A stretch of 63,609 bases of DNA from Bartonella sp. ML69XJBT (GTDB lineage Bacteria > Pseudomonadota > Alphaproteobacteria > Rhizobiales > Rhizobiaceae), in NCBI RefSeq assembly GCF_028618515.1, contig NZ_JAQITB010000011.1:1-63609 (forward strand), given 5' to 3'. Under the pieces are notes generated by a model. That model was not told the origin of the DNA, did no database searches, and worked only from the letters and a program-made list of their open reading frames with translations. Below, one piece after another: positions 50,504-62,195 of this stretch. A program made the translations under genes and the position numbers. Position 1 is the first letter of the stretch. The number at the start of each line of letters is the position of its first letter.

Positions 50504-50893
50504 TTAAACACGCCGTCTCTTTCGTGGACGACATCCATTATGAGGAATTGGTGTTACATCACGAATGGAAGTAATAACAAAACCAACCGACTGCAACGCA
50601 CGCAAAGCGGATTCACGACCTGACCCAGGACCACAAACCTCAACTTCTAACGAACGCATACCATGCTCTTGAGCTTTTCTAGCACAATCTTCTGCGGCAA
50701 CCTGAGCAGCAAAAGGCGTAGATTTTCGTGACCCCTTAAACCCCTGAGCCCCAGCAGATGACCAAGCAATTGTATTTCCTTGAGCATCCGTAATGGTAAT
50801 CATTGTATTGTTAAATGTTGAATTGATATGCACAACACCTGATGAAATATTTTTGCGTTCGCGGCGGCGAACACGCGTGGCTTCCTTGGCCAT
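50504..50893 (-). CDS. rpsK: Ribosomal protein uS11
   Basis: Platform protein of the small subunit. The 129 residues have the conserved [15 protein letters not shown] start and the C-terminal [18 protein letters not shown]. It follows rpsM by 122 nt and precedes rpoA by 95 nt; both gaps are larger than elsewhere in the block. Confidence 0.98.
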   Translation of the reverse strand: MAKEATRVRRRERKNISSGVVHINSTFNNTMITITDAQGNTIAWSSAGAQGFKGSRKSTPFAAQVAAEDCARKAQEHGMRSLEVEVCGPGSGRESALRALQSVGFVITSIRDVTPIPHNGCRPRKRRRV

Positions 50894-51015
50894 AGTCTTC
50901 CTTTCAATGATCTCTTCACTGCCGTAACACCAGCAGCTCCACCCACCTTGCTCTTGTTAAAAAAACTTAACAAAAAACAGAATATAAAAAAGTAAACTCT
51001 TAAAAAAAAAGAATT

Positions 51016-51384
51016 TTACTTTTTCTTACCAGCAATCGCCTTAGCCGGCCCCTTACGCGTACGTGCATTTGTATGTGTACGTTGCCCACGAACAGGCAAA
51101 GAACGACGATGACGCAAACCACGGTAACAAGCAAGGTCCATCAAACGTTTAACATTCATGGCGACCTCACGACGAAGATCACCTTCAACCTGACACCCCT
51201 GATCTATCGCCTCACGAATTTGCAACACTTCTGCATCCGAAAGCTCATGCACACGGCGTCCAACAGGAATACCAACCCTTTTAGTAATTTCTTGAGCAAT
51301 TTTTGGTCCAATCCCGTGGATATACTGAAGCGCAACAATGACACGCTTATTTGTCGGGATATTGACGCCAGCAATACGAGCCAC
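51016..51384 (-). CDS. rpsM: Ribosomal protein uS13
   Basis: Small-subunit head protein contacting the large subunit and P-site tRNA. The 122 residues start [15 protein letters not shown] and end with the basic tail [12 protein letters not shown]. It is the first gene of the alpha-operon part; a 181-nt gap to adk suggests its own promoter. Confidence 0.98.
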   Translation of the reverse strand: MARIAGVNIPTNKRVIVALQYIHGIGPKIAQEITKRVGIPVGRRVHELSDAEVLQIREAIDQGCQVEGDLRREVAMNVKRLMDLACYRGLRHRRSLPVRGQRTHTNARTRKGPAKAIAGKKK

Positions 51385-51508
51385 GCCTACTCTCCTTGAT
51401 TATGTTGACAATTAACCATAAAATACTCGAAGTACCTTATAGAAAAACGATCCGGCATAAATATACCCCGAATCCCATTATTTTATTTGAAATAAATTAA
51501 AACTGTTT

Positions 51509-51534
51509 TTGATAGATTTCACTAAAAAAGTCAA
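51509..51534 (-). promoter_or_regulatory. Possible promoter for rpsM-rpsK-rpoA-rplQ
   Basis: On the minus strand TTGACT (51534-51529) is followed after only 14 nt by TATCAA (51514-51509), about 125 nt before rpsM in the largest gap near the end of the block. The -35 is good. The spacing is short, so this is tentative. Confidence 0.3.
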
Positions 51535-51565
51535 CACTTTTCATTTATTTCTCATAAAAAACTCC

Positions 51566-52144
51566 TTATTGCAGAAAACCTCTAATTATACGTGATACCT
51601 CGGCAATATCCGTCATTCCATCAACCACTCTCAACAATCCCTTTTCTAAATAAAATTTCGAGAGAGGAATTGTTTTTTCACGATACTCTACTAATCGCTT
51701 CGCAAAAGCAACAGGATTATCATCTGAACGAACCAGCCCACCGGCAGCTATTGTTTCTTCAACGCGTCTTTTCATTCGCTCAATCAACGCATCTTCATCA
51801 ACACGCAGCTCGATAACAGCATCAAGTTGCATATTTTTTGACTGAAAAATCTGTTTCAACGCTTCTGCTTGTCCCACAGTCCGTGGATACCCATCCAAAA
51901 CAAAACCGTTTACACAATCACTTTCATCAATTCGCTCTGAGACAATTTGATTAACAATGTCATCAGAAACCAAAGCACCAGAGTTCATGATAGCTTTAGC
52001 TTTTTTACCAATTTCTGTCTCTTTAGAAATAACCTCACGCAACATATCGCCCGTCGATAACTGAGGGATACTATACATTTCAGTTAACATTTTAGCTTGT
52101 GTACCTTTGCCAGCTCCAGGAGGACCTAAAAGAATAACTCTCAT
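51566..52144 (-). CDS. adk: Adenylate kinase (short form)
   Basis: It equilibrates ATP + AMP with 2 ADP. The 192 residues correspond to the short form, lacking the extended zinc-type LID. P-loop [14 protein letters not shown] is at residues 7-20, AMP-binding [10 protein letters not shown] and [13 protein letters not shown] follow. Its start overlaps the secY stop by 4 nt (ATGA), which implies translational coupling. Confidence 0.97.
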   Translation of the reverse strand: MRVILLGPPGAGKGTQAKMLTEMYSIPQLSTGDMLREVISKETEIGKKAKAIMNSGALVSDDIVNQIVSERIDESDCVNGFVLDGYPRTVGQAEALKQIFQSKNMQLDAVIELRVDEDALIERMKRRVEETIAAGGLVRSDDNPVAFAKRLVEYREKTIPLSKFYLEKGLLRVVDGMTDIAEVSRIIRGFLQ

Positions 52145-53487
52145 CGATTCTTTTTCCCTCCACGAAGTTTTGACTTTTTAATCAACCCTTCATATTGATG
52201 CGCAATAAGATGTCCCTGAATTTGAGCAACTGTATCAAGCGTAACAGTAACAACAATCAATAAAGAAGTTCCCCCGAGATAGAAAGGAACCTGTAGAGTG
52301 GATATCATAAATTCAGGGAGCAAACAAACCAAAATAATATAAATTGCCCCCACAACAGTAATACGTGTTAAAACATAATCAATGTATTCAGCCGTACGTT
52401 CTCCAGGACGAATTCCTGGAATAAAACCAGAATGTTTTTTCAACTGATCTGCCGTATCACTTGGATTAAACACAATAGCCGTATAAAAAAAGCAAAAAAA
52501 CGCCATCAAAAGTGCATAAACAATCATATAAAGTGGCTGTCCATGACTAAGAGAATAAGAAATAGTCTGCATCCATTGCGGCATTTTGTCAGAAAAGTTA
52601 TTGATCGTTGCAGGCAATAACAACAAAGACGAAGCGAAAATTGGTGGAATAACACCAGAAGTATTCAACTTTAAAGGAAGATGTGACATATCTCCTTGAA
52701 AAATCTGATTACCAACTTGACGTTTTGGATATTGAATAAGAATTCTCCGCTGCGCACGCTCTATAAAAACAATAACAGCTATCACGGAAACCGCAATAAG
52801 TACGATTCCTATTAACAAAAAAGTTGATAAGTCAGCTTGACTATGCGCAGTTAAAAGTTGAGCAAAAGTGGAAGGGAGATTAGCCACAATACCTGTAAAA
52901 ATAATGAGAGAGACCCCATTACCCACACCACGTGATGTAATTTGCTCACCAAGCCACATGAGAAACATCGTCCCACCAACAAGGGTAATAACGGAAGAAA
53001 TACGGAACATAAGCCCAGGCTCTACAACAATCTGCAACCCTGTCCCTATACCAGTTTCAAGTGCAACTGCGATACCAAACGCTTGTAAAATCGCCAATAT
53101 AACTGTTACGTATCGAGTATATTGATTAATAACCTTACGGCCTACTTCACCCTCTTTTTTAAGAGTCTCCAAAGAAGGAATAACTGAGGTGAGCAATTGC
53201 ACAATAATTGACGCCGATATATAAGGCATAATTCCTAAGGCAAAAATTGCCATACGCCCAACAGCACCCCCAGCAAACATATTAAATAACCCCAAAACAC
53301 CAGAGGCATGATGTTCAAATGTCTGGCGTAAAGCATCAATATTAATACCAGGAAGAGAGATATAAGTACCAAAGCGATAGATAAGAAGCGCAGATAGAGT
53401 AAACCAAATGCGTTTTTTCAATTCTGTTGCACGTGAAAAAGTACCAAAGTTCATATTGGAAGCAAATTGCTCTGCTGCTGATGCCAT
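52141..53487 (-). CDS. secY: Preprotein translocase subunit SecY
   Basis: It forms the protein-conducting channel of the inner membrane with SecE and SecG. I chose the ATG at 53487 (448 residues, [11 protein letters not shown]) because GGGAGA lies 8 nt upstream; the frame opens at 53505. Ten hydrophobic segments are visible, with signatures [20 protein letters not shown] and the cytoplasmic loop [11 protein letters not shown]. It follows rplO as in the spc operon and is coupled to adk. Confidence 0.97.
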   Translation of the reverse strand: MASAAEQFASNMNFGTFSRATELKKRIWFTLSALLIYRFGTYISLPGINIDALRQTFEHHASGVLGLFNMFAGGAVGRMAIFALGIMPYISASIIVQLLTSVIPSLETLKKEGEVGRKVINQYTRYVTVILAILQAFGIAVALETGIGTGLQIVVEPGLMFRISSVITLVGGTMFLMWLGEQITSRGVGNGVSLIIFTGIVANLPSTFAQLLTAHSQADLSTFLLIGIVLIAVSVIAVIVFIERAQRRILIQYPKRQVGNQIFQGDMSHLPLKLNTSGVIPPIFASSLLLLPATINNFSDKMPQWMQTISYSLSHGQPLYMIVYALLMAFFCFFYTAIVFNPSDTADQLKKHSGFIPGIRPGERTAEYIDYVLTRITVVGAIYIILVCLLPEFMISTLQVPFYLGGTSLLIVVTVTLDTVAQIQGHLIAHQYEGLIKKSKLRGGKKNR

Positions 53488-53646
53488 AAAAAGTCTCCCG
53501 TCCACACTCCAGTTCTTAAAATCACAGAAGCATAACTCTAAAAACTCATATCGTTATACACAAATAAATGCAAAACTTAAATAACCCTCCACCGAAGATA
53601 TCCTTAAATGAATCCCCCCCTTAGAATTATCATTTATATCCCCAAA

Positions 53647-54114
53647 TTAACGGACAGACTCAGGAAAAACAACCTGACCACCTACTTTTTCAACTTTAAC
53701 ACAAGCCGCTTTAGAAGCACCAGAAACGTGAACGACAATCTTAGCTTTTAACTCACCACCAGAAAGAAGACGCACTCCATCCTTCACACGACGAATAATA
53801 CCAGCCTCTCTCAGAGCAATAATATCAATAGGCTTTTCAGTATTCAACCTACCCGCATCAACCGCTAACTGAATACGCCCCAGCGAAACTTCATTATAAG
53901 TTTTGGAAAAAAAATTCCTAAATCCACGCTTTGGTAAACGGCGATAAATAGGCATTTGCCCACCTTCAAAACCATTAAGCGAAACACCAGAACGCGATCT
54001 TTGTCCTTTCACACCACGACCACTAGTTTTACCAATACCAGAACCAATACCACGCCCAACACGTTTACGATTTCTTGTTGCGCCTTCACGATCACGTAGT
54101 TCATTGAGTTTCAT
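53647..54114 (-). CDS. rplO: Ribosomal protein uL15
   Basis: Large-subunit assembly protein. The 155 residues start [20 protein letters not shown] and carry the Gly/Arg-rich loop [19 protein letters not shown]. It precedes secY by 159 nt. Confidence 0.98.
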   Translation of the reverse strand: MKLNELRDREGATRNRKRVGRGIGSGIGKTSGRGVKGQRSRSGVSLNGFEGGQMPIYRRLPKRGFRNFFSKTYNEVSLGRIQLAVDAGRLNTEKPIDIIALREAGIIRRVKDGVRLLSGGELKAKIVVHVSGASKAACVKVEKVGGQVVFPESVR

Positions 54115-54134
54115 ATTTCATACTCCCGCAACCA

Positions 54135-54341
54135 TTAACCTTCATCTACAATACGAACAAGATGGCGAACCTTAGCGATCATACCCCGTACACAAAGCGT
54201 ATCTTCTAAAACACGACGCCGCCGCATTTTATTTAATCCAAGCCCTTTCAAGGTTGCACGCTGAATCTGTGAATTCCGAATTGGACTTCCAATTTGTTCT
54301 ACCGTCACAGTTTTACCACTCTGAGATTTTTTCTGAACCAT
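54135..54341 (-). CDS. rpmD: Ribosomal protein uL30
   Basis: Small large-subunit protein of 68 residues, with [20 protein letters not shown] and [16 protein letters not shown]. Between rpsE and rplO, 20 nt from rplO. Confidence 0.97.
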   Translation of the reverse strand: MVQKKSQSGKTVTVEQIGSPIRNSQIQRATLKGLGLNKMRRRRVLEDTLCVRGMIAKVRHLVRIVDEG

Positions 54342-54373
54342 TTCCTAATTCCTCTTCTGATAATCTCAGAAAA

Positions 54374-54922
54374 CTATCCTTCTGCATCAACTAAATGCCG
54401 ACGACGTGCTTGCAAAGTTGAATATTTAATGCCACGTTGAGCTGCAATATCCCTAGGATGCATCTGACGTTTTAACGCATCAAACGTTGCACGAACCATG
54501 TTATAAGGATTAGATGAACCCAGTGACTTTGCCACAACATCCTGCATACCAAGAGTTTCAAAAATCGCACGCATTGGCCCACCTGCAATAATACCGGTAC
54601 CAGCAGAAGCAGAACGTAATAAAACACGACCAGCCCCATGACGACCTTCAAGATCATGATGCAATGTACGCCCAGAGCGAAGCGGGACATAAATCATTCC
54701 CCGCTTTGCAGCTTCTGTAGCTTTACGAACGGCTTCTGGCACTTCACGTGCTTTACCATGACCAAAGCCTACACGCCCTTTCTGATCTCCAACAACAACA
54801 AGAGCAGCAAAACCAAAACGCCGACCACCCTTTACAACTTTAGCGACACGATTGATATGAACAAGTCTATCGATAAATTCATTCTCACGTTCATCGCGCT
54901 CACCACGTTCTTTCTGTGCCAT
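54374..54922 (-). CDS. rpsE: Ribosomal protein uS5
   Basis: Small-subunit protein at the mRNA entry, important for accuracy. The 182 residues contain the dsRNA-binding-like half ([20 protein letters not shown]) and the C-terminal half starting at [18 protein letters not shown]. Preceded by an unusually long 114-nt gap from rplR that holds a possible hairpin (AGTTCC/GGAACT, 54961-54986). Confidence 0.98.
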   Translation of the reverse strand: MAQKERGERDERENEFIDRLVHINRVAKVVKGGRRFGFAALVVVGDQKGRVGFGHGKAREVPEAVRKATEAAKRGMIYVPLRSGRTLHHDLEGRHGAGRVLLRSASAGTGIIAGGPMRAIFETLGMQDVVAKSLGSSNPYNMVRATFDALKRQMHPRDIAAQRGIKYSTLQARRRHLVDAEG

Positions 54923-55036
54923 TCCTCATTCCTTTTTCTTTTCCGGAAGCACGTTAACAAAGTTCCATCACAAAACGAGAGGAACTCACACGAAACACCC
55001 TAAAACTTTCTCACCATAACCTTCAAACAAAACACC

Positions 55037-55399
55037 TCAAAAGCTCAAACCACCCTCACGTGCTGCCTCAGCCAAAGCTTTTACTCTACCATGGTAAACA
55101 TAGGACCCACGATCAAAAACCACCTCATGAACACCAGCTTTCTTTGCTCGTTCAGCAATTAACTTACCAACAGCAAAAGCTGCTTCTTTATCAGCACCAC
55201 TTTTCAATGATTTCTTTAAATCATTATCAAGGGTAGAAGCCGAAACAAGCGTGCACCCACGCAAATCATCGATAATTTGAACATAGATATTCTGATTTGA
55301 ACGGTAAACACTAAGCCGTGGACGATCGCTAGAAACCATTTTTATTCTACGACGAACACGCTGCGCACGACGCTGGATAATATCCTTAGATGACGCCAT
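55037..55399 (-). CDS. rplR: Ribosomal protein uL18
   Basis: Binds 5S rRNA in the central protuberance. The 120 residues start [20 protein letters not shown] and end with the family motif [20 protein letters not shown]. 12 nt after rplF. Confidence 0.98.
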   Translation of the reverse strand: MASSKDIIQRRAQRVRRRIKMVSSDRPRLSVYRSNQNIYVQIIDDLRGCTLVSASTLDNDLKKSLKSGADKEAAFAVGKLIAERAKKAGVHEVVFDRGSYVYHGRVKALAEAAREGGLSF

Positions 55400-55411
55400 A
55401 ATACAAAATCC

Positions 55412-55945
55412 TTACTTCTTTTTACCTTCTTTACGGAAGATACGCTCATCTGCATGCTTAACACCTTTACCTTTATAAGGCTCAGGTCTACGATACTCAC
55501 GAATTTCGGCTGCAACTTGCCCAACTTGCTGTTTATCAATTCCAGAAACAACAATTTCTGTAGGCTTAGGAACCGTTACAGTAACACCCGACGGTACTTT
55601 ATAAACCACATCATGTGAAAAGCCTAATGATAATTGAACATCCTTACCCTGCAAAGCAGCACGATAACCAACACCATTGATTTCCAATCTCTTTTCAAAA
55701 CCGTCCTTCACACCACAAAAAATATTCTCGATCATTGAACGCGACATCCCCCATTTAGAACGCGCATCCTTTGACTGATCCCGTGGGGAAACCGATATAA
55801 CATTATCCTCAAGTTTCACTAAGACTTCATCATTCACGACGTAACTCAGTTCACCTTTCGGACCTTTTGCTTTAACTAGCTGGCCTTCAACAGTTGCGGT
55901 AACTCCAGAAGGAATTGAAATGGGCTTTTTTCCAATACGAGACAT
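55412..55945 (-). CDS. rplF: Ribosomal protein uL6
   Basis: Large-subunit protein near the factor-binding site. The 177 residues start [20 protein letters not shown] and contain the signature [16 protein letters not shown]. 39 nt after rpsH. Confidence 0.98.
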   Translation of the reverse strand: MSRIGKKPISIPSGVTATVEGQLVKAKGPKGELSYVVNDEVLVKLEDNVISVSPRDQSKDARSKWGMSRSMIENIFCGVKDGFEKRLEINGVGYRAALQGKDVQLSLGFSHDVVYKVPSGVTVTVPKPTEIVVSGIDKQQVGQVAAEIREYRRPEPYKGKGVKHADERIFRKEGKKK

Positions 55946-55984
55946 TGTTCTAACCTACTTTTTTTCTGTTTTCTTGGACATAAC

Positions 55985-56383
55985 TTAGAAAACACGACAA
56001 AGGAGCTCTCCACCGACATTCTGTTCACGTGCCTCATGATCAGCCATCACCCCCTTAGGAGTTGATAAAATAGAAATACCAAGACCATTTGCCACTTGAG
56101 GAAGCGACTTAGCAGAAACATATACACGACGACCAGGTTTTGAAACACGTGAAATCTCACGAATGGCCGCTAAGCCATCAAAATATTTCAATTCGATCTC
56201 AATTTCAGATTTTCCATCACTTGAGTCGATCTGATTATATCCGCGAATATAGCCTTCCGACTGAAGAACATCGAGAACACGTGCACGAAGCTTGGAAGCA
56301 GGCGTAACAACTTTGCCCTTTTTACGACCAAGTGCATTACGAATGCGCGTTAACATATCACCAAGAGGATCCGACATAGACAT
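55985..56383 (-). CDS. rpsH: Ribosomal protein uS8
   Basis: Primary 16S-binding protein; in some bacteria the regulator of the spc operon. The 132 residues have [13 protein letters not shown] at the start and [20 protein letters not shown] near the end. GAGGAG lies 8 nt before the ATG at 56383, which favours it over the second ATG at 56377. I see no obvious rpsH-like site in the rplE leader. Confidence 0.98.
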   Translation of the reverse strand: MSMSDPLGDMLTRIRNALGRKKGKVVTPASKLRARVLDVLQSEGYIRGYNQIDSSDGKSEIEIELKYFDGLAAIREISRVSKPGRRVYVSAKSLPQVANGLGISILSTPKGVMADHEAREQNVGGELLCRVF

Positions 56384-56397
56384 TCAACAATCTCCTC

Positions 56398-56703
56398 TCA
56401 CCAACTAGATTTAACAATGCCAGGAATATGCCCGATAGAACCAAGTTCTCGCAATGCAATCCGCGACATTTTTAATTTACGATAATAAGCTCGCGGACGC
56501 CCTGAAACCTCACAGCGATTACGAACACGAACTTTTGCAGAATTACGTGGCAATCCTGCCAATTGAACAGAAGCCTTAAAACGCTCTTCAAGAGAAATCT
56601 TCTGATCCATAACAATTGCTTTCAAACGCGCACGACGTGCAGCATAACGCTTTACCATCACCTCACGACGTTTATTTTTCTCAACGGCACTTACTTTGGC
56701 CAT
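56398..56703 (-). CDS. rpsN: Ribosomal protein uS14, zinc-independent form
   Basis: Small-subunit head protein. The 101 residues are the long form without the CxxC pairs of the zinc-binding version. The conserved RNRCEVSGRPRAYYRKLKMS and the tail GHIPGIVKSSW are present. 14 nt before rpsH. Confidence 0.98.
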   Translation of the reverse strand: MAKVSAVEKNKRREVMVKRYAARRARLKAIVMDQKISLEERFKASVQLAGLPRNSAKVRVRNRCEVSGRPRAYYRKLKMSRIALRELGSIGHIPGIVKSSW

Positions 56704-56727
56704 AATCTTACCTCGCTACATTTGCCG

Positions 56728-57285
56728 TTACGAACGAAAAGGAAAATTAAAAGCACGCAGCAATTCACGCGCCTCATCGTCCGTTTTCGCTGTCGTACAA
56801 ACGATAATATCCATACCCCAAATTTGATCAACTTTATCATAGTTGATTTCTGGAAACACAATGTGCTCTTTAATACCCATAGCAAAATTACCACGTCCAT
56901 CAAAGCTTTTTGGATTTAAACCACGAAAGTCACGAACTCGCGGAAGCGCAATCGTAACAAGACGATCTAAAAACTCAAACATACGATCTTTACGCAATGT
57001 AACTTTAGCCCCAAGTGGCATACCTTCACGAACCTTAAAGGTCGCAATAGAATTACGCGCACGAGTAACAACAGCCTTTTGACCCGTTATGAGCCCTAAA
57101 TCCTCAGCAGCAAGAGATGGTTTCTTGGAATCAGCAGTAGCCTCACCAATCCCCATATTAATTACAATTTTATCAACCCGCGGAATTTGCATCGCATTTT
57201 TGTAATGAAACTTCTCTTGAAGCGCTTTACGAACCACTTCAAAATAATGAGCCTTCATGCGCGGTGTTTGTTTTTCTTCAGCCAT
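56728..57285 (-). CDS. rplE: Ribosomal protein uL5
   Basis: Binds 5S rRNA and contacts P-site tRNA. The 185 residues carry [36 protein letters not shown] and the C-terminal [20 protein letters not shown]. Its start overlaps the rplX stop by 8 nt. Confidence 0.98.
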   Translation of the reverse strand: MAEEKQTPRMKAHYFEVVRKALQEKFHYKNAMQIPRVDKIVINMGIGEATADSKKPSLAAEDLGLITGQKAVVTRARNSIATFKVREGMPLGAKVTLRKDRMFEFLDRLVTIALPRVRDFRGLNPKSFDGRGNFAMGIKEHIVFPEINYDKVDQIWGMDIIVCTTAKTDDEARELLRAFNFPFRS

Positions 57286-57592
57286 TAATCAACTCTCCCG
57301 AACGCTTGGCAAAACGAACCTTATTACCATCTGCATTCATACGAAAACCTACACGTGTAGGCTTACCATCCTTAGGATCAGCAATTGCCAAATTAGATAG
57401 ATGAATCGGAGCTTCTTTAGAAATAATTCCTGCCTCTTGCTTTTGTGTCTGTCGTTGGTGACGTTTAATCATATTAACACCACGAACAAAAGCTTTATTC
57501 TCCTTAGGATTCACCTTAATGACTTCACCACTACATCCTTTATCCTTACCGGATAAAACAACAACTTTATCACCTTTTCGAATCTTCTGCAT
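57278..57592 (-). CDS. rplX: Ribosomal protein uL24
   Basis: Assembly initiator of the large subunit. I chose the ATG at 57592 (104 residues, [19 protein letters not shown]): AAGGAG lies 8 nt upstream. An in-frame GTG at 57601 abuts that ribosome site and is unlikely. KOW motif at the N-terminus. Confidence 0.97.
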   Translation of the reverse strand: MQKIRKGDKVVVLSGKDKGCSGEVIKVNPKENKAFVRGVNMIKRHQRQTQKQEAGIISKEAPIHLSNLAIADPKDGKPTRVGFRMNADGNKVRFAKRSGELING

Positions 57593-57604
57593 AATATTCA
57601 CTCC

Positions 57605-57973
57605 TTATAACACTTCAGGAGCGAGCGAGATGATCTTCATATGATTCCTACCACGAAGTTCGCGGGGAACTGGTCCAAAGATACGTGTACCGATCGGCTC
57701 TTTTTTATTATCCACTAAAACAGCAGCATTACTATCAAAACGAATGACACTACCGTCTGCGCGACGAATATCCTTAGCAGTGCGAACCACCACAGCTTTC
57801 ATCACATCACCTTTTTTAACACGGCCACGAGGAATAGCATCCTTGACCGAAACAACAATAATGTCACCGACCGAAGCATATTTCCGCTTTGAACCGCCTA
57901 ACACCTTGATGCACATGACACGACGAGCACCGGAATTATCGGCAACGTCGAGGTTTGTTTGCATCTGAATCAT
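57605..57973 (-). CDS. rplN: Ribosomal protein uL14
   Basis: Large-subunit protein at the inter-subunit face. The family start [19 protein letters not shown] is at 57973 (122 residues). The frame remains open upstream to a TTG at 58039, but that region is a hairpin-bearing spacer and not part of the protein. Ends REKNHMK-like ([16 protein letters not shown]). Confidence 0.98.
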   Translation of the reverse strand: MIQMQTNLDVADNSGARRVMCIKVLGGSKRKYASVGDIIVVSVKDAIPRGRVKKGDVMKAVVVRTAKDIRRADGSVIRFDSNAAVLVDNKKEPIGTRIFGPVPRELRGRNHMKIISLAPEVL

Positions 57974-58000
57974 GACTGGCCACCTTCTCTTAACATTTAT

Positions 58001-58056
58001 ATCCGGTCGTGTTTTAACACATCCGGATTTGCCTGCCAAATAACGATAAAGTTATT
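58001..58056 (-). promoter_or_regulatory. Two hairpins in the rpsQ-rplN spacer
   Basis: One inverted repeat (ATCCGG...CCGGAT with inner GTGT/ACAC, 58001-58028) lies about 28 nt upstream of rplN, and a second (AATAAC/GTTATT, 58039-58056) just before it. The 145-nt spacer is the largest in the S10-spc run. A leader or processing role for the spc part is possible. Confidence 0.35.
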
Positions 58057-58118
58057 GCCTTAAATCCACCAATGGAAACCAAACCACTGTTAAACTTTAA
58101 AACAATGAACTCAACTCA

Positions 58119-58358
58119 CTACGCTACATTCCCTTTAACAACAATCCAACGTTTATCTTTCGAAATTGGTCTAGATTCCTGAATAGAAATTTGATCCCCA
58201 ATCTTAAACTGGTTGTCTTCGTCATGCGCCTTATATTTTTTAGACTGCCGAACGGTCTTTTTGAGAAGTGGATGAGAATAACGACGCTCCACTTTCACAA
58301 CCACAGTCTTATCACTTTTGTCACTAACGACAACACCCTGCAAAATGCGTTTAGGCAT
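58119..58358 (-). CDS. rpsQ: Ribosomal protein uS17
   Basis: Primary 16S-binding OB-fold protein. The 79 residues start [20 protein letters not shown] and include [20 protein letters not shown]. Last gene of the S10-type run, 11 nt after rpmC. Confidence 0.98.
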   Translation of the reverse strand: MPKRILQGVVVSDKSDKTVVVKVERRYSHPLLKKTVRQSKKYKAHDEDNQFKIGDQISIQESRPISKDKRWIVVKGNVA

Positions 58359-58369
58359 CTCTGATTTCC

Positions 58370-58570
58370 TTAAACCTTACTTTCGTTTATCTTCTGACGA
58401 AGAAAAGTCTTAACACGCGCAATATTACGGCGAACCTGTCTAACGCGTGCAGTCTTTTCCAATTGACCTGTTGCTTTTTGAAAGCGCAAATTAAACTGCT
58501 CTTTCTTTAACTTAGCCAATTCGTCTTTCATTTGGTCGAGCGTTTGCGCCCGTAGTTCTGTGGCTCTCAT
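58370..58570 (-). CDS. rpmC: Ribosomal protein uL29
   Basis: Small two-helix protein at the tunnel exit, a docking site for nascent-chain factors. The 66 residues start [20 protein letters not shown] and include [13 protein letters not shown]. 12 nt after rplP. Confidence 0.97.
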   Translation of the reverse strand: MRATELRAQTLDQMKDELAKLKKEQFNLRFQKATGQLEKTARVRQVRRNIARVKTFLRQKINESKV

Positions 58571-58582
58571 CGCTTAACCTCT

Positions 58583-58996
58583 TTATTCAGCAATACGCTG
58601 GATGAAACGCGTTTTAATAGGCAACTTTGCAGCACCAAGTCTTAGTGCTTCACGTGCCACATCTTCAGGAATCCCATCAAGCTCAAACATGACACGCCCA
58701 GGCGCAACACGCACAGCCCAATAATCTACACTTCCCTTACCCTTACCCATACGAACTTCTGTAGGCTTAGACGTAACTGGAAGATCCGGAAAAATACGAA
58801 TCCACACACGACCAGAACGCTTCATATAACGTGTAATCGCACGACGCGCCGCTTCAATTTGGCGCGCAGTAATCCGCTCTGGCTCAACCGCCTTCAAACC
58901 GTAAGCACCGAAATTCAAATCCGTACCACCCTTCGAAACACCGTGAATACGGCCTTTGAACTGTTTACGGAACTTTGTGCGCTTTGGCTGCAACAT
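58583..58996 (-). CDS. rplP: Ribosomal protein uL16
   Basis: Large-subunit protein at the A-site tRNA elbow. The 137 residues start [19 protein letters not shown] and contain the signatures [20 protein letters not shown] and [19 protein letters not shown]. Confidence 0.98.
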   Translation of the reverse strand: MLQPKRTKFRKQFKGRIHGVSKGGTDLNFGAYGLKAVEPERITARQIEAARRAITRYMKRSGRVWIRIFPDLPVTSKPTEVRMGKGKGSVDYWAVRVAPGRVMFELDGIPEDVAREALRLGAAKLPIKTRFIQRIAE

Positions 58997-59032
58997 TGTT
59001 CTTTACTCCAAATTCTAGTTCAATCACAAAAA

Positions 59033-59743
59033 CTAAGCATTCTCGCGGCGACGATTCGATGAAGAACCAGAGTGATCAGCTTCCGTAGCACGACGCTCCG
59101 AAGCCATTGGATCATGCTCAAGAATTTCACCTTTAAAGACCCAAACTTTAACACCACAAATACCATAAGCGGTCTTAGCTTCTGCTGTACCGTAATCAAC
59201 ATCAGAACGCAAGGTGTGAAGTGGAACACGCCCTTCACGATACCATTCCATACGAGCAATTTCAGCACCACCAAGGCGACCCGAACAATTGATACGAATC
59301 CCTTCTGCTCCAAGACGCATAGCTGATTGAACCGCACGTTTCATTGCGCGCCGAAAAGCAACACGGCGTTCTAACTGCTGAGCAATCGATTGCGCAATAA
59401 TTGTAGCATCAGTTTCCGGTTTACGAATCTCCACAATATTTAATGAAGTCTCAGCATTTGTCATCTCTGAAAGCTTACGACGAAGCTTCTCGATATCAGC
59501 ACCTTTTTTACCAATAATGAGCCCAGGACGAGCCGAATGAATCGTTACACGACACTTCTTATGGGGACGCTCAATAACAACCTTAGAAATAGCAGCTTGC
59601 TTCAACTCTTCCAACACATATAAACGGATCTTCAAATCCTCATGGAGAAGACGACCATATTCACCACTATCAGCATACCAACGGGAATCCCAAGTCCTAT
59701 TAACTCCAAGACGAAGTCCTATTGGATTGATCTTCTGACCCAT
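59033..59743 (-). CDS. rpsC: Ribosomal protein uS3
   Basis: Small-subunit protein at the mRNA entry tunnel. The 236 residues contain a KH domain ([20 protein letters not shown]) and the C-terminal signature [20 protein letters not shown]. Its start overlaps the rplV stop by 1 nt. Confidence 0.98.
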   Translation of the reverse strand: MGQKINPIGLRLGVNRTWDSRWYADSGEYGRLLHEDLKIRLYVLEELKQAAISKVVIERPHKKCRVTIHSARPGLIIGKKGADIEKLRRKLSEMTNAETSLNIVEIRKPETDATIIAQSIAQQLERRVAFRRAMKRAVQSAMRLGAEGIRINCSGRLGGAEIARMEWYREGRVPLHTLRSDVDYGTAEAKTAYGICGVKVWVFKGEILEHDPMASERRATEADHSGSSSNRRRENA

Positions 59744-60135
59744 TATGCGGCCTCCACTTTCTCGGTAACTTCACGAACAATAATAGTAAGATGTGAAAAC
59801 GGACGTTCAATCCGACTAGCACGCCCCCGACCGCGAACATGAAAACGCTTCATCACTATCGACTTACCGACATAAGCTTCCGCAACAATGAGCGAATCAA
59901 TATCAAGATCATGGTTATTTTCTGCATTTGCAATCGCTGATTCAAGAGTTTTTTTCACAGTTCCAGCAATACGTTTACGTGAAAATGTCAAATCAGCCAG
60001 TGCTACATTAACTCTTTTACCACGAATCATCGCAGCAACCAAATTAAGCTTTTGCGGACTAACACGAATTGTCCGAGTAACAGCTTTTGCTTCATTTTCT
60101 TTAAGCTGGCGTGGAACCTTAACTTTTCCCATCAC
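59743..60135 (-). CDS. rplV: Ribosomal protein uL22
   Basis: Lines the peptide exit tunnel. The 130 residues show [20 protein letters not shown] and the hairpin-loop [20 protein letters not shown]. It starts immediately after the rpsS stop. Confidence 0.98.
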   Translation of the reverse strand: MMGKVKVPRQLKENEAKAVTRTIRVSPQKLNLVAAMIRGKRVNVALADLTFSRKRIAGTVKKTLESAIANAENNHDLDIDSLIVAEAYVGKSIVMKRFHVRGRGRASRIERPFSHLTIIVREVTEKVEAA

Positions 60136-60414
60136 CTATTTCCTCTTCGCTTTCTTATCTGCACCATGCCCATAATAAGTCCGGGTGGGAGCGAATTCAC
60201 CAAACTTATGCCCAACCATCTCTTCAGAAACAGAAACAGGAATATGCTTATTGCCGTTGTAAACACCAAAAGTTAAACCAACAAATTGTGGTAAAATAGT
60301 AGAGCGACGGCTCCATATTTTAATAACTTCATTACGTCCACTCGCACGAACCTTTTCTGCTTTTCCAAGAAGATAGCCGTCAACAAACGGACCTTTCCAA
60401 ACTGAACGAACCAC
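60136..60414 (-). CDS. rpsS: Ribosomal protein uS19
   Basis: Small-subunit head protein partnered with uS13. The 92 residues start [20 protein letters not shown] and include [20 protein letters not shown]. 15 nt after rplB. Confidence 0.98.
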
Positions 60415-60429
60415 TTCAGACTACCTTTC

Positions 60430-61263
60430 TCATTTCTTGCGCTGATGACGCGTACGCATAATAAACTTATCGGTGGACTTATTGGAGCGCGTACGCTTAC
60501 CCTTTGTAGGCTTACCCCAAGGAGACACCGGATGACGCCCCCCTGATGTACGTCCTTCACCACCACCATGTGGATGATCAACGGGGTTCATAGCAACACC
60601 ACGAACATGAGGACGTTTACCACGCCAACGTGACCGACCTGCCTTGCCATCATTAATATTCCCATGATAAGGATTAGAAACAGCACCAACGGTCGCAAAA
60701 CAACTGCTAGATACCAAACGCTGTTCTCCAGAATTAAGACGAAGAATAGCCATTCCTTGATCTCGCCCAACAAGCTGCGCATAGGTTCCTGCTGAACGTG
60801 CGATCTGACCACCTTTCCCCGGTTTCATCTCAACATTATGAATAATTGTCCCCACTGGCATATTACCAAGCGGCATAGCATTACCCGGCTTAACATCAAC
60901 ATTTGAACCAGCAATAATAGAATCACCAACACCAAGACGCTGTGGCGCAAGGATATAACTTAACTGCCCATCTTCATAGCGAATAAGCGCAATAAAAGCT
61001 GTGCGATTTGGATCATACTCTAAGCGCTCAACTTTAGCAGAAATATCGCGTTTAAGACGCTTAAAATCAACAAACCGATAGCTACGCTTATGTCCACCAC
61101 CCTGAAAACGAGCCGTAACACGACCACGATTATTACGACCACCTTTTGAAGATAAACCTTCAGTTAGCGTTTTTACAGACTTACCCTTATAAAGACAAGA
61201 ACGATCTACAATAACAAGTTGACGCTGCCCGGGCGTAGTTGGATTAAACTGCTTAAGTGCCAT
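60430..61263 (-). CDS. rplB: Ribosomal protein uL2
   Basis: Core large-subunit protein next to the peptidyl transferase centre. The 277 residues start [20 protein letters not shown] and contain the C-terminal signature [19 protein letters not shown] with the conserved His. 21 nt after rplW. Confidence 0.98.
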   Translation of the reverse strand: MALKQFNPTTPGQRQLVIVDRSCLYKGKSVKTLTEGLSSKGGRNNRGRVTARFQGGGHKRSYRFVDFKRLKRDISAKVERLEYDPNRTAFIALIRYEDGQLSYILAPQRLGVGDSIIAGSNVDVKPGNAMPLGNMPVGTIIHNVEMKPGKGGQIARSAGTYAQLVGRDQGMAILRLNSGEQRLVSSSCFATVGAVSNPYHGNINDGKAGRSRWRGKRPHVRGVAMNPVDHPHGGGEGRTSGGRHPVSPWGKPTKGKRTRSNKSTDKFIMRTRHQRKK

Positions 61264-61284
61264 TATCTTTATCTCCGAGCCTCT

Positions 61285-61578
61285 TTAAAGACCTGTCGAA
61301 ACGTCGATAGACTGACCACTCGCCAGTGTCACGATCGCTTTCTTGACATCACTCTGCCGACCAACAATGCCTTTAAAACGCTTCACTTTACCCTTACGGA
61401 CCATCGTGTTAACTGCTTTCACTTTTACGTTAAAAAGTGCTTCAACAGCAGCTTTAATTTCAGGCTTTGTCGCCTTCGGCGCGACATTAAAAGCAACTTG
61501 ATTATATTCAGAAATCATAGTCGACTTTTCAGTAATAACTGGACTAACAATTATATCATAATGGCGAAGATCTGTCAT
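61285..61578 (-). CDS. rplW: Ribosomal protein uL23
   Basis: Tunnel-exit protein and docking site for trigger factor and SRP. The 97 residues have [20 protein letters not shown] and a C-terminal RRKGK-like basic loop ([19 protein letters not shown]). Start overlaps the rplD stop by 4 nt (ATGA). Confidence 0.98.
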   Translation of the reverse strand: MTDLRHYDIIVSPVITEKSTMISEYNQVAFNVAPKATKPEIKAAVEALFNVKVKAVNTMVRKGKVKRFKGIVGRQSDVKKAIVTLASGQSIDVSTGL

Positions 61579-62195
61579 TTAAAACGCTCCTCAAGAGCCT
61601 CGACAGCTGCTTTTGATAAAACAAGTTTGCTGCGACGCAAAATATCATAAACATTAATTCCCTGAATTGGTAAAATATCAATATTAGGAATATTAGATGC
61701 CGCCCGAGAAAATTGAACATCAATCTCTTTACCGCCAATTAAAAGGGCATTATCAAACCCAAGCTTGGAAAAACGAGAAACAAGCATCTTGGTTTTAGCA
61801 TCTTTAACACTCATCTCATCAACAACAATTAAATCTTTTGCTTTTAATTTTGCTGAAAGAGCAAGCCGCAATCCGAGCGCACGAATTTTTTTAGGAAGAT
61901 CATGCGCATGACTACGAACCACCGGACCATGCGCTTTACCACCACCACGAAACTGCGGCGCACGAGCCGAAGAGTGCCGAGCACGTCCAGTTCCTTTTTG
62001 TTTAAACATCTTTGCCCCCGTTCGTGACACATCAGAGCGCCCCTGCGCTTGATGAGTCCCCTGTTGGCGACGCGCAAGCTGCCAACGAACAACACGCTGC
62101 AAAATATCTTCGCGTGGAACAAGACCAAAAATAGCATCAGAAACTTTTAACTTACCAGCTTCATCCCCATCAAGGGTTTTTATTACAAGATCCAT
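61575..62195 (-). CDS. rplD: Ribosomal protein uL4
   Basis: Tunnel-wall protein and, in enterobacteria, S10-operon repressor. The 206 residues carry the loop [20 protein letters not shown] and [19 protein letters not shown]. Start overlaps the rplC stop by 1 nt. Confidence 0.98.
   Translation of the reverse strand: MDLVIKTLDGDEAGKLKVSDAIFGLVPREDILQRVVRWQLARRQQGTHQAQGRSDVSRTGAKMFKQKGTGRARHSSARAPQFRGGGKAHGPVVRSHAHDLPKKIRALGLRLALSAKLKAKDLIVVDEMSVKDAKTKMLVSRFSKLGFDNALLIGGKEIDVQFSRAASNIPNIDILPIQGINVYDILRRSKLVLSKAAVEALEERFK

Noticed and set aside
57974-58039. 22-codon N-terminal extension of rplN
   Set aside because: It needs a TTG start, is absent from the uL14 family and lies on a hairpin-bearing spacer.
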